A DNA stretch of 64,000 nt from Corynebacterium callunae DSM 20147. GTDB taxonomy: Bacteria > Actinomycetota > Actinomycetes > Mycobacteriales > Mycobacteriaceae. The DNA lies in the NCBI RefSeq assembly GCF_000344785.1, contig NC_020506.1:2728001-2792000 (forward strand), in the 5' to 3' direction. The notes below the pieces were generated by a model. The model was not told the origin of the DNA. It was given only the letters and a program-made list of their open reading frames with translations, and did not search any database. This document shows positions 46,532 to 55,593 of this stretch, piece by piece (positions within the stretch are counted from its first letter, which is position 1; each line of letters begins with the position of its first letter). The translations under genes were made by a program, and so were the position numbers.

Positions 46532-48067
46532 TTAGGCTCGAGCTGGGGGAGTAGGGGCTCCTGCGGGTGGAGCAATCTTGGGGTAATTGCCAGCACTGAC
46601 GGCTGGCGCTGCTTCTGCCTTTAGAGCACGCTCACGGTTGGGGGCCGGATCCCAATTGCCCTCAACCGCACGCTTCTGGAAGAACATAGCTCCGCCGAGG
46701 ACGATGGCAGCGATAATCAGAAGCAGAATCACGCCTCCGATACCCTCCACCTTTGCAGCTGAACCAACAGCAATGCCGAACCAGCCAAAGTCAGCGTCAC
46801 CAAAGGTGGTGTTTTCAGAGCCGAAGGAACCGAGCACTCCCAGCAAGAAAGCTGGCAGGAAAGTAATTAGGAGTCCATTAGCGAATGCACCGAAGACTGC
46901 TCCGCGTCGACCACCGGTGGCATTGCCATACACACCAGCTGCACCACCGGTGAAGAAGTGAGGCACCAGACCGGGGAGAATTAAGGCCACACCAAAAGCT
47001 GGGTTTAGCCAAGAAGCCAAAACTGCCAGGCCGAACAAACCACCCACAAAGGAGGAGATAAAACCGATTAGAACAGCATTCTGCGCATATGGGAAAACGA
47101 TAGGAGCATCCAAAGCTGGAATTGCACCAGGCACAACCTTGGCTGCAATGCCTTGGAAAGCGGGCACCAGTTCACCCAAGATCGTGCGAACACCAAAGAG
47201 AATAACCGCTACGGCAACACCGAACTGCAAACCTTGGGTGAAGGCTTGCATGATGTAGTTGCCAACATTTGTGGCACCATTCGGGAAAGCAGTAAAGGCT
47301 TCTTCGGTGCCGGAGCGAACCATGAACAAGATCGCGAGAATGATGTACATGATCGCCATGGACAATGCGGTGGATACCATGGAATCGCGCAGGAAGCGTA
47401 AGCCTTCCGGAACTTTCAATTCCTCAGTGGAAGGGCTAGATTTCTCTCCCTTTCCTCCAACAAGTCGGCCAACTGCACCAGCTGCAACATAACCGGCAGT
47501 ACCAAAGTGTCCAATTGCAATGGAATCATCACCGGTGACGCGGCGAGTCCATGGGTGCGCAAAAGCCGGCAAAGACACCATGAGGATGCCGAGCAGGAGA
47601 GCGCCAACGCCGACCACAACCCATGAATCAAAGCCTGCCGTAGCCAAAATGATGGTGAGCATAGTTGCCATGAAAAGCACATGGTGTCCGGTGAGGAACA
47701 CATAACGCAGGTTTGTGAAGCGAGCCAGCACCAGGGATATGGCGAAGCCAAGAATCATCAACCACGCAACTTGAGCTCCGTATTGTGCTTGCGCGATTCC
47801 GGCGATTGCTTCGTTAGTTGGCACAACACCCTTCATGCCAGTGGCGCCCATAATCATCGCGCCCATTGGCTCTAGTGAAGTAGTGACCAAGGTAGCGCCC
47901 GCGCCAATGAGCAGGAATCCAAGAGTTGCTTTGATCGCTCCGCCAATGACTTGACCGGTGGAACGTCCCATCGCACCCAGTCCCACGGCAGTGATGATGC
48001 CGATAAGAAAAGCGGGGACTGCGAGGATTTCATTTACCAGAAATAGCGGAATGGTTAACCAATCCAT
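46532..48067 (-). CDS. PTS ascorbate-type EIIC permease (UlaA/SgaT family)
   Basis: About 511 residues with roughly ten or more membrane helices; ATG 48067 is preferred over TTG 48076 (ribosome site AAGGAT upstream). UlaA-type motifs: FLIGIITAVGLGAMGRSTGQVIGGAIKATLGFLLIGAGATLV at the N-terminus, GATGMKGVVPTNEAIAGIAQ and FRTGGGAAGVYGNATGG-type loop seen here as FFTGGAAGVYGNATGGRRGAVFGAF. It transports L-ascorbate or a related compound while phosphorylating it with the EIIA-EIIB partner encoded 34 bases upstream. Substrate is inferred. Confidence 0.85.
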   Translation of the reverse strand: MDWLTIPLFLVNEILAVPAFLIGIITAVGLGAMGRSTGQVIGGAIKATLGFLLIGAGATLVTTSLEPMGAMIMGATGMKGVVPTNEAIAGIAQAQYGAQVAWLMILGFAISLVLARFTNLRYVFLTGHHVLFMATMLTIILATAGFDSWVVVGVGALLLGILMVSLPAFAHPWTRRVTGDDSIAIGHFGTAGYVAAGAVGRLVGGKGEKSSPSTEELKVPEGLRFLRDSMVSTALSMAIMYIILAILFMVRSGTEEAFTAFPNGATNVGNYIMQAFTQGLQFGVAVAVILFGVRTILGELVPAFQGIAAKVVPGAIPALDAPIVFPYAQNAVLIGFISSFVGGLFGLAVLASWLNPAFGVALILPGLVPHFFTGGAAGVYGNATGGRRGAVFGAFANGLLITFLPAFLLGVLGSFGSENTTFGDADFGWFGIAVGSAAKVEGIGGVILLLIIAAIVLGGAMFFQKRAVEGNWDPAPNRERALKAEAAPAVSAGNYPKIAPPAGAPTPPARA

Positions 48068-48101
48068 TTTTATCAATCCTTATGTATGAGAGTTAAGCGA
48101 C

Positions 48102-48899
48102 TTAAATGTCATAAAGTTCACGGAGTGCTGCATCAATTTCATCAGTGCTAGTGAAGTCATTGATCACATGAACAGGGATTCCGACATCTCCCAAAGTGCG
48201 AGCGATTTCTCCAGAAGTCATGATCAAGTCAGCTTCTTTGGCTTTGCCCTTGGCTGAAATGGTGTCGGTGGCTTCGACTGTCATATACGGGCCCCAACCC
48301 CAAACATCAAAAACTTGCTCGAGGGTGTTCTTCAGGAAGAGGGAAGTGCCCAATCCATTTCCGCATACGGTGAGAATCTTGTCGTATGTTTTGGTCTGCG
48401 TTGGGGTTTTTACCGCAGCTGAGGGAGAAGTTGCCGCTTTCTTTGTGGCAGGCGCTGCTGCCTTTTCCAAGATGGCCTGGATTTCTTCAGGGCTCTGAGC
48501 TTCATTCAGATCCTTGCGATATTTTCCTAAGGCCTTTGCAAGAGCAGCCATTGCTTGGTTGTGTGCAGTAGCGTCCTTGGCTGCCAGTGCCACGATCAAA
48601 TCAACCGGATCGTTTTTCTCGTGGCCGAAATTCACCGGACTAGCCAAGCGCACCCAGGACATTGCTGTCTCATGTACAGCTGCGCTGGGCCGTGCATGTG
48701 CGAATGCAAATCCTGGAGCCACCACGATATATGGCCCATTTTCTTCCACGCTGGCGATCATGGCCTCGGTATAACTGGATTCGATGCTGTGCGTCTTCTC
48801 TAGAAGAGCACCTGCGGCGCGAATACCGTCGCGCCAATCGGTGGCCTCTCGATCAAGGTCTATGCGTTCTGCTGTCAGCAGCTCTTTGAATACAGACAT
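48102..48899 (-). CDS. Fused PTS EIIA-EIIB component, ascorbate type
   Basis: 265 residues. The N-terminal EIIA domain carries the phosphorylated His in GFAFAHARPSAAVHETAM (about residue 68). An Ala/Pro/Thr-rich linker (about 150-170) leads to the EIIB domain with the phosphocysteine loop ILTVCGNGLGTSLFLKNTLEQV. It passes phosphate from HPr to the EIIC permease encoded next. Fusion of A and B is common in actinobacterial members, whereas E. coli has separate ulaB and ulaC. Confidence 0.87.
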   Translation of the reverse strand: MSVFKELLTAERIDLDREATDWRDGIRAAGALLEKTHSIESSYTEAMIASVEENGPYIVVAPGFAFAHARPSAAVHETAMSWVRLASPVNFGHEKNDPVDLIVALAAKDATAHNQAMAALAKALGKYRKDLNEAQSPEEIQAILEKAAAPATKKAATSPSAAVKTPTQTKTYDKILTVCGNGLGTSLFLKNTLEQVFDVWGWGPYMTVEATDTISAKGKAKEADLIMTSGEIARTLGDVGIPVHVINDFTSTDEIDAALRELYDI

Positions 48900-48976
48900 A
48901 GCTTGAGACTAGTTCACAATGGTGTTCTTTAAGTGGGTTCGGACACATATCCACATGCAATAAATTCACATTCAAA

Positions 48977-49014
48977 CAAAAGGCCAATGTTTCACGTGAA
49001 ACATTGGCCTTTTG
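48977..49014. terminator. parS site nested in a 38-bp perfect palindrome
   Basis: parS (48988-49003) extended by CAAAAGGCCAA and TTGGCCTTTTG to 19-bp arms. It lies between two divergently transcribed units (PTS to the left, ABC exporter to the right), so a terminator is not needed on either side; its hairpin-plus-T look is notable for that reason. Confidence 0.75.
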
Positions 49015-49090
49015 AGCACCTCTAAATAAGTCTCATTAGTCACCGCCAAACCTCTATCCTTTCCCCTCCGAGGGGAGTTCAATTAGGAGT

Positions 49091-49975
49091 ATGAGCACAC
49101 TGGCAATTCAAGTTCGTGGACTCTTTAAAAAGTTCGGTCATTTTGTGGCGCTTGATCATCTCTCTTTTGATGTTGCTCAAGGCAGTATTCACGGTTTCCT
49201 CGGGCCCAATGGCTCTGGAAAATCCACAGCAATCCGTACCCTCATTGGTGTTCTCACTCCCACAGCTGGACAGGTGGAAGTGCTGGGACAAGACCCCATT
49301 AAAAACCCACGAGTTTTAAAACAGGTGGGTTATGTTCCTGGAGATGTTTCCCTCTGGGAGAACCTCCGGGGTGGGGAAGTGCTACGCGCTATGGAATCGC
49401 TGCGTGGCATTAAGAACGATCCAGTCCGCGAGGCGGAATTGATCGAAGCATTCGCCTTTGACCCGAGGAAGAAAGTGCGGGAGTACTCCACCGGAAATCG
49501 TCGTAAAGCAAGCATCATTGCCGCAATGGCGCATCGCCCTGAACTGCTCATCCTTGATGAGCCCACCGCCGGGCTGGATCCTTTAATGGAGCAGGTGTTT
49601 ATGCGTGAAATTCGGCGCGCTCGTGATGAAGGCGCAACTGTTTTTCTCAGCAGCCATATCCTCAGCGAGGTGGAGGCCTTGTGCGATTATGTCACCGTAC
49701 TCAAAGAGGGTCGCGCTGTAGTCTCCAACGAGGTCAGCTATCTGCGCCAAATCTCTGCCCACCATATAAGTGCCAGCATCGCCGATATTCCACTCCTGCT
49801 GCGCCGGGATCCCAAGGTGGAGTTTGATAAAGGGCAGTTGAGGATTACCACCACAGCGGAAAATGTCCCGAATATTTTGCGCATCATTATTGATGCCGGT
49901 GGCCAAGACATCACCAGTACCCCGGCTTCATTGGAGGAAATGTTCTTTAAAAACTTTGAGAGGCGGGAGTCATGA
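49091..49975 (+). CDS. ABC exporter ATP-binding protein
   Basis: 294 residues. Walker A LGPNGSGKSTAIRTL, a variant signature (EYSTGNRRKASIIAAMAHRP in place of LSGGQ), Walker B LLILDEPTAGLDPL and switch His (FLSSHILSEVEAL). It is of the ABC-2/CcmA-like class pairing with a two-lobed permease. Its stop overlaps the ATG of the permease gene (ATGA). Because the permease is interrupted (next entry), this ATPase may have lost its partner. AGGAG is only 1 base from ATG; a purine stretch further up may serve instead. Confidence 0.87.
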   Translation: MSTLAIQVRGLFKKFGHFVALDHLSFDVAQGSIHGFLGPNGSGKSTAIRTLIGVLTPTAGQVEVLGQDPIKNPRVLKQVGYVPGDVSLWENLRGGEVLRAMESLRGIKNDPVREAELIEAFAFDPRKKVREYSTGNRRKASIIAAMAHRPELLILDEPTAGLDPLMEQVFMREIRRARDEGATVFLSSHILSEVEALCDYVTVLKEGRAVVSNEVSYLRQISAHHISASIADIPLLLRRDPKVEFDKGQLRITTTAENVPNILRIIIDAGGQDITSTPASLEEMFFKNFERRES

Positions 49976-51543
49976 TTCGCCTTAATCTCCGTTTGAAGCG
50001 CGTTCTCATTATCTGCTGGCTGCTGGGAATTTGGGCAATGTTGGCAATCACTCCTAGCTCCTATTTGAGTTACTAACCGGAACTTACAGACCGCACCCAG
50101 ATGATCGCAGAAGTACAACACAATTTGGGCACGCAAGCCATGTATGGAGTCCTGCATTCTCCCGGAAATATTGGACAATTAACCAATTGGAAGACGGGCG
50201 CCTGGTTGACAATCCTCTCTGCCATAATGAGCGTTTTATTGCTCAGCTCGCTGCATCGCGCAGCAGAATTCAAAGGCACCGGCGAGCTCATCCAATCAAC
50301 TGGACATCGTCGCTCCAAAGTCTTAAAGGCGGCGCTGCTCAGCGGCGGGGTAGTGGCTCTCATTAATGGCATGGTCTCCGCACTAATTTTGATCGTCTTG
50401 AGATTCCTGCTCACCCCAGAACTCACCATCGCGGGGTCTATTAGCTATGGCATGAGCATCACGCTCACAATGTTGGGTGTGATGGCACTTGCCAGCATTG
50501 CACAGAGTTTGTGGGGCAATTCTCATAACCTCAATCGGCTCGGCCTGCTGGTTATTGCCGTCGCCTTCCTAGTGCGAGTTTTTGCCGATACCTCCACGCA
50601 GTCCTGGGCGCATTACCTAAATTGGGTTTCGCCCTTGGGCTGGCGTTCAGTGATCGATTCTTTTGGCAGTGAGAACTGGGCCAGCATTATTGTCTTCACA
50701 TTGGCATGCATCGGACTATCCGGCATTGCGTTGTGGCTTAATTCCGCGTGCGAATTCAACTCCCATCTCATCCACTTGCCTCGCACACTCCAGCTACGCC
50801 AACATTAAATCCGCGGTCTGCTGAGCCTTAACTTGCTGCTGCACCGTGGCAGTATCATCACCTGGTCGCTGGTGGTCGGCCTCATGTTGCTCACCTTTTT
50901 ACCGCTTATCGATTCCCTCATACCGCTGCTCCAAGAAGATGAAGCCACGCGCCAAGCACTGCAATCCTTCATTCCCTTGGACGACCTCCAGCAAGCTTTT
51001 ATCACCTACGCCTTCCAGCTTTGCGCCGTACTGGTGACCATTGCGTGCATCGCGCCGATCGTCAACTACATCACCGAAGAGCACCGCGGCACCGTCGATC
51101 TGATCCGCAGCGCAGGCACCGCCCGTTACGCGCCCTTAGAGGGCGCTGTAGTAATAAGCTTTGCGACGCTTGCTTGCTGCACGATCTTCGCTATCGCTGG
51201 AGGCTTAGTCGCGCTGCAAATACAAACCTCGACGGTAGAGCAGGGAAGTACCTTAATCCTCGTCGCTTCACTAAAGCTCTTCCTGCAAGTTGTGGTGTTC
51301 ATTGGGATAGCAGTACTTATCGCTGGCGTCGCTCCACACCTCATTCACTTTTCCTGGCTTCCGATTGTTGCAGCAACAGTATTTTCCGTTTTTGGCCAAG
51401 TTCTCGGGCTTAGCCAGCAGACAGTTGAACTATCGCCCTTTAGCCAAACAGATCTTTCCATTCTGCTTGCCTTCGCAGGTTTTGGGGTTATAGCGGTGGG
51501 AGCCGGTTTGTGGGGATCGTCTCTGAGAGAAATTTCCAAATGA
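49972..51543 (+). pseudogene. ABC exporter permease gene with two in-frame stop codons
   Basis: A single reading frame from ATG 49972 to the stop at 51541-51543 would encode about 523 residues with some 12 membrane helices (two 6-helix halves), typical of actinobacterial antibiotic-exporter permeases. It is interrupted by TAA at 50074-50076 (after 34 codons; the context is SYLSY-stop-PELTD) and TAA at 50806-50808 (RQH-stop-IRGLLSLNLLLHRG). There is no frameshift. Both stops could come from CAA by one base change. The middle part (50101-50808) and the last part (50833-51543) remain long open frames. Confidence 0.8.
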
Positions 51544-51580
51544 GGGGCATTACCGGACATTTAGGAGAATACTTAAGACT

Positions 51581-51964
51581 ATGACTGAATCCGCCCTTCC
51601 TTGCAGCCGCCGTACCTTCCTCCTGGGTACCGCTACCACCTTCGCAGGCGCATTCCTCGCTGCCTGTGGCACCAGCCCCAATAATGAAGTTGCTGCCACG
51701 GATGTTCCCGTGGGCAGCGCTGTGGCCCTCGAGACCGTCATCATTGCGCAACCTACAGCGGGCCATTATGTTGCTTACTCAGCTACCTGCCCGCATGCCG
51801 GAAGTCGTATCACCAAGGTTGACGGCGATACCGTGCAATGCCTAAACCACAATTCCGTCTTCAAGATTTCTGACGGCTCTGTTGTTTCCGGACCCGCCCA
51901 AACTGGCCTCAAAGCCGCAACCCTCACCCAAAATGGAGACACACTCAGCGCCACCGAGTCTTAG
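51581..51964 (+). CDS. Tat-exported Rieske [2Fe-2S] lipoprotein
   Basis: 127 residues. The twin-arginine signal CSRRTFLLGTATTFAGAF ends in a lipobox (LAAC, about residue 29). The Rieske cluster ligands are present: C-P-H (TCPHAGSRI) and C-L-N-H (VQCLNHNSVF). This is a stand-alone ferredoxin-like domain facing the cell surface. Electron partner unknown; a role with a membrane oxidoreductase is inferred. It follows the interrupted exporter genes and ends before a parS palindrome. Confidence 0.87.
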   Translation: MTESALPCSRRTFLLGTATTFAGAFLAACGTSPNNEVAATDVPVGSAVALETVIIAQPTAGHYVAYSATCPHAGSRITKVDGDTVQCLNHNSVFKISDGSVVSGPAQTGLKAATLTQNGDTLSATES

Positions 51965-51969
51965 CTATC

Positions 51970-52013
51970 AAATAAAAAGGCAATGTTTCACGTGAAACAT
52001 TGCCTTTTTATTT
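51970..52013. terminator. parS site nested in a 44-bp perfect palindrome between convergent genes
   Basis: parS (51984-51999) at the centre with 22-bp arms (AAATAAAAAGGCAA outside parS, and the complement). A-rich and T-rich ends fit a bidirectional terminator between the Rieske and old-yellow-enzyme genes. The last bases of the right arm are part of the TAA stop of the latter. Confidence 0.87.
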
Positions 52014-53097
52014 ACCAGACTCCGCGCCAGTAGGAACGAGGGTAGTGGATCTCTTCAGTTTTAAGCCCTAATTGATGAGCTGCCTTTAGCGGCCAAGAAG
52101 GCTCCCTTAGAGCCGCGCGACCAATGGTAATGATATCCGCATCGCCATTATCTAGGTGCTGCTGCGCTTGCTGAGCCTCAGTAATCATGCCCACGGCAGA
52201 AGTCGGGATTCCAACTTCTTGCTTAACCTGTCGCGCAAATTCGACCTGATAGCTTGGACCAACCGGAATGCGAGCTGCTGCCACACCGCCGGTTGAGATA
52301 TCGACAGCATCTACACCAAGCTCCTTGAGATCAGCTACAAGCTTGACGGTTTGATCGCCATCCCAGGAAGGTTCATCATCAATCCAATCCGTGGCTGAGA
52401 TGCGAGCAACCAGTGGCATGCCTTCTGGGATGACGCTTCGAATCGCAGTGGCCACCTCACGGAAGAGGCGAGTGCGGTTTTCAAAACTGCCGCCATATTC
52501 GTCGGTGCGCTTATTGGAGATGGGGCTTAAGAATTGGTGCAAAAGGTATCCATGCGCACCGTGGATTTCGATGACATCAAATCCCGCTTCAACTGCACGC
52601 TGTGCTGCAGCAGCAAAATCAGCGACGACTTTCTTAATCCCATCAATGGTCAATTCTTGTGGCGTATCCAATCCTTCTTGGGCCACCGCACTAGGAGCGA
52701 AGGTCTGCCATCCACCTTCTGCCTCCGATTGAGTGCCATTGGGGACGCCAGGGAGCCAAGGATAGGTGCTTGCCTTACGGCCGGCGTGATTTAATTGAAC
52801 TCCCATTTTTGCTCCCTGAGAATGTACAAAATTTGTAATTTTCTTCCAGGCAACAACTTGCTCATCATTCCACAGCCCAGTGCAATTGGGGGAGATTCGA
52901 CCTTCGGGACTGACACCAGTGGACTCTGCAATGAGTAATCCAAACCCTCCGACAGCTCGAGCACCATAATGAACCAGATGCCACTCATGAGGAACACCGT
53001 CATTTTTATCAACTTGATACTGACACATCGGCGCCAGCCAAATTCGATTTGAGATCTCTAGGGACCGCAGAGTGATAGGGGAGAGGAGTGAAGTCAT
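52012..53097 (-). CDS. Old-yellow-enzyme family NADH:flavin oxidoreductase (YqjM-like)
   Basis: About 361 residues from ATG 53097 (a GTG two codons up is alternative). FMN TIM barrel. Conserved: NRIWLAPMCQYQVDKNDGVPHEWHLVHYGARAVGGFGLLIAESTGVSPEGRISPNCTGLWNDEQV, VQLNHAGRKAS, GFDVIEIHGAHGYLLHQFLSPISNKRTDEYGGSFENRTRLFREV and ADIITIGRAALREPSWPLKAA. The Cys in APMCQY corresponds to the redox-sensing Cys26 of YqjM. It reduces activated C=C bonds; physiological substrate unknown. Confidence 0.9.
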   Translation of the reverse strand: MTSLLSPITLRSLEISNRIWLAPMCQYQVDKNDGVPHEWHLVHYGARAVGGFGLLIAESTGVSPEGRISPNCTGLWNDEQVVAWKKITNFVHSQGAKMGVQLNHAGRKASTYPWLPGVPNGTQSEAEGGWQTFAPSAVAQEGLDTPQELTIDGIKKVVADFAAAAQRAVEAGFDVIEIHGAHGYLLHQFLSPISNKRTDEYGGSFENRTRLFREVATAIRSVIPEGMPLVARISATDWIDDEPSWDGDQTVKLVADLKELGVDAVDISTGGVAAARIPVGPSYQVEFARQVKQEVGIPTSAVGMITEAQQAQQHLDNGDADIITIGRAALREPSWPLKAAHQLGLKTEEIHYPRSYWRGVW

Positions 53098-53270
53098 GAT
53101 CACGACGATAGCTCACCCTCGTTTCATAGGCACGGAAAGGGTGAAAATTGGCCCGCCAGTCCCGTCTCGAAAGTACACTCATACCTGTTTGATTATCGAC
53201 ACTGTGACAAAAAGAAAACTTAGGTATGGAGGAGCGTTAAGTCTGCCCCACGGAGCGTAACGACACTTTT

Positions 53271-53289
53271 TAGTGGGCTTAACCCACTA
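53271..53289. promoter_or_regulatory. Inverted repeat in the OYE-BASS intergenic region
   Basis: TAGTGGG-CTTAA-CCCACTA, a perfect 7-bp inverted repeat with a 5-base centre, 13 bases before a short ORF. It looks like an operator for a dimeric regulator; which one is unknown. Two similar GGAGCGTTAAG / GGAGCGTAACG segments lie just upstream. Confidence 0.4.
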
Positions 53290-53301
53290 TCTGGTAATCC
53301 C

Positions 53302-53466
53302 ATGATTGTGAAACCTAATAGCAGAGCTAACCAATTTTTGGAGTTTTGGAATATCGAGGAGGCCATAAGTTGCGCGCAATCGTTTGCAGGCTGCTATTTC
53401 TCAAACCCGGAAGAATGGAACGAAATGTGCGTCCATCGAATAAAAGAACTAATACCTGAACCCTAG
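53302..53466 (+). CDS. Small ORF of 54 codons, protein-like composition
   Basis: ATG 53302 to TAG 53464-53466. The product starts MIVKPNSRANQFLEFWNIEE and contains three Cys, two Trp and a charged C-terminus (HRIKELIPEP). No ribosome site is clear, and the frame is open further upstream to 53224 with no start codon. It may be a small gene or the end of a decayed larger one. No family recognised. Confidence 0.35.
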   Translation: MIVKPNSRANQFLEFWNIEEAISCAQSFAGCYFSNPEEWNEMCVHRIKELIPEP

Positions 53467-53566
53467 CCTACCTTGCACAGGAATAACAACCGCAACATCT
53501 CGCCCCAAAAGGGGTCAAAGAGCCCTAAAATGACCTGGACCCTGTCCCCACGCCACCCCTGCGCCG

Positions 53567-53579
53567 TACACTAAAACCC
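53567..53579 (+). promoter_or_regulatory. -10 element of a probable leaderless BASS-transporter mRNA
   Basis: TACACT (53567-53572), 7 bases before the ATG; no ribosome site. Confidence 0.5.
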
Positions 53580-54554
53580 ATGCTTGCACGCCTAAAACGA
53601 TTAGACCCCCTCATTGTCCTGATTGTGCTGGCAGTCATCATTGCAATCATCATCCCGGTACGCGGCGTCGCTGCTGAATGGTTTGATATCGCAGTGAAGA
53701 TCGCCATTGCAGTCCTCTTCTTTCTTTATGGTGCCCGCCTATCGACGCAAGAGGCCCTCAACGGCCTCAAGCATTGGCGTTTGCATGTCACCATTTTGCT
53801 CATCACTTTTGTCATTTTCCCGCTCATCGGCATCGGCCTCGAGCCGCTTACATTCTTCATCTCCGATGATATTTACAAGGGAATCCTCTTCCTGACGCTC
53901 GTTCCTTCAACCGTGCAGTCCTCGGTGGCGTTTACCTCCATCGCCAAGGGAAATGTGGCGGGTGCGATTGTGGCGGCGTCACTTTCCAATCTGGTTGGAG
54001 TGTTTATTACACCATTGCTGGTCATGCTCATCATGTCTGCCGGCGGGGGAGTACATGTTGATCCAAAGGTCTTCCTCGACATCGCTGTCCAACTGCTTTT
54101 GCCCTTCATTTTGGGACAGCTGTGCAGGCGCTGGGTAAAGAACTTTGCAGCTAAGAAGGCCACCAAAATCGTTGACCGCGGCTCGATTGCCATGGTCGTT
54201 TATTCAGCGTTTTCTGCAGGCGTGGTGGGAGGAGTTTGGTCTACCGTTCAACCATGGGAAGTCCTCTTCCTTATCGTCTTCGCAGCCGTAATGGTGAGTG
54301 CGATGTTGTGGTTCACCATGTTTGTGGCAACTCGCATTGGATTTAACCGTGCAGATTCTATTGCTATTCAGTTCTGTGGCACCAAGAAATCACTAGCTAC
54401 TGGTTTGCCAATGGCGGCAGTTATCTTCGGTGGCGCCAATATTGGCCTCCTCATCTTGCCCCTGATGATCTTCCACCAGGTACAGTTGATGATCTGTGCT
54501 TGGCTGGCTGCTCGTTATGGCAAGGACGCTCAGGAGCAAAAAGCTCAAGTTTAA
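53580..54554 (+). CDS. Bile acid:sodium symporter family (BASS, SBF-like) transporter
   Basis: 324 residues, about nine or ten helices. VLFFLYGARLSTQEALNGLKHWRLH, FLTLVPSTVQSSVAFTSIAKGNVAGAIVAASLSNLVGVFITPLLVMLIM and FCGTKKSLATGLPMAAVIFGGANIGLLILPLMIFHQVQLMICAWLAARYG are typical of the YfeH-like SBF branch. Substrate unknown: organic acid export or uptake is possible. Ends before a good terminator. Confidence 0.85.
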   Translation: MLARLKRLDPLIVLIVLAVIIAIIIPVRGVAAEWFDIAVKIAIAVLFFLYGARLSTQEALNGLKHWRLHVTILLITFVIFPLIGIGLEPLTFFISDDIYKGILFLTLVPSTVQSSVAFTSIAKGNVAGAIVAASLSNLVGVFITPLLVMLIMSAGGGVHVDPKVFLDIAVQLLLPFILGQLCRRWVKNFAAKKATKIVDRGSIAMVVYSAFSAGVVGGVWSTVQPWEVLFLIVFAAVMVSAMLWFTMFVATRIGFNRADSIAIQFCGTKKSLATGLPMAAVIFGGANIGLLILPLMIFHQVQLMICAWLAARYGKDAQEQKAQV

Positions 54555-54579
54555 AGCGTTGCAAAGCATTCAATTAGTA

Positions 54580-54621
54580 GCGGTGTTCACCTCCAAAAGG
54601 AAGGGAACACCGCTTTTTTAG
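54580..54621 (+). terminator. Terminator of the BASS-transporter gene
   Basis: 10-bp stem AGCGGTGTTC/GAACACCGCT with a 16-base loop, then TTTTTT. Confidence 0.88.
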
Positions 54622-54705
54622 TTCCCTGAATAAAACCATATCTAAAAATAGACAGCTTGGTCTACCCTTGCGGAAAGCTAAAATACTTTAGGAATTGAGG
54701 GCACC

Positions 54706-55482
54706 ATGATCAGCATTCGAGAAAAGACCTTAACTTTTGACGAGCACGCATGGGCCACATGGCATCAAGAAAGAATTAAGGCGGCATCTAGCCCACTTGG
54801 CCCTACAAGTCTGATTGCCACCCGCTGGATTAGTGCTACTACGTTGTCTAACGCTCACGAGTTTCCCAACCTGCCGGGACGCTGGTATCGCCGAGGCGGG
54901 GGAGTAGTGGGAATTCACCTTCCACCGTCTTTTACAACAACTGGCACACTACAAATCCTGCCCGGGGAAATTGCCCAAACCACGTCATTTAACCTCGCCA
55001 TTGCTGAGCGTATCGGAGAAATCGCACTGGAAGTTTATGATCGACAATCTCCAGCGGAGACAAGGTTTAGGACCATCGAGACTTATCCTCCAGCTGCTCA
55101 TTGGCAGCTACGAGCACGCTTTTATCCCCAGGCAGAAAGTGTTAATCTCACTGCCGCGGATGGCCTTATAGTGCCTACCCCAACCGTGGGTTGGGTGGTT
55201 TTTGAGAAGGAGGGACGCGAATTCCGTTTGAGAGTGTGCAATGTGGGACAAAGATTGCGAGCGGTTTTTAGCGATAAGACGACGTCTCAAGGTGTATTTC
55301 GCTTTAGATGTTTAGATATTGAAGCTCCCGACATTAATGGTGAGACCGTCGTGGACTTTAATCGGGCTTATCTACCCGCGGTCGCTTTTAGTGAGCACTT
55401 CTTATGTGCCGGCCCTTCCATCGCAAATGGACTTAACCTCGAGGTTGAAGCTGGTGAAAAGTGGGTGGTGGGAGATTTTTGA
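54706..55482 (+). CDS. DUF1684-domain protein
   Basis: 258 residues, cytosolic. The end matches DUF1684: FRFRCLDIEAPDINGETVVDFNRAYLPAVAFSEHFLCAGPSIANGLNLEVEAGEKWV, with the N-D-F-N-R-A-Y-L-P segment. The first half is a beta-rich domain. DUF1684 proteins have no settled activity. Ribosome site GAGGG precedes the ATG. Stop is 11 bases before the left end of a parS palindrome, which may end transcription. Confidence 0.82.
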   Translation: MISIREKTLTFDEHAWATWHQERIKAASSPLGPTSLIATRWISATTLSNAHEFPNLPGRWYRRGGGVVGIHLPPSFTTTGTLQILPGEIAQTTSFNLAIAERIGEIALEVYDRQSPAETRFRTIETYPPAAHWQLRARFYPQAESVNLTAADGLIVPTPTVGWVVFEKEGREFRLRVCNVGQRLRAVFSDKTTSQGVFRFRCLDIEAPDINGETVVDFNRAYLPAVAFSEHFLCAGPSIANGLNLEVEAGEKWVVGDF

Positions 55483-55492
55483 CAGCAAAAAA

Positions 55493-55520
55493 GGGCAATG
55501 TTTCACGTGAAACATTGCCC
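55493..55520. promoter_or_regulatory. parS site within a 28-bp perfect palindrome
   Basis: parS at 55499-55514, extended to GGGCAA/TTGCCC. Unlike three others, the left A-run has no T-run counterpart on the right, so plus-strand termination is doubtful. Confidence 0.9.
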
Positions 55521-55593
55521 AGCTGGCAGCCAAAGCTCACCATGAAGTGGTGAACCTTAGGTCGAGGAGGTGTCGACAAGCCTCCTGCCTAAC

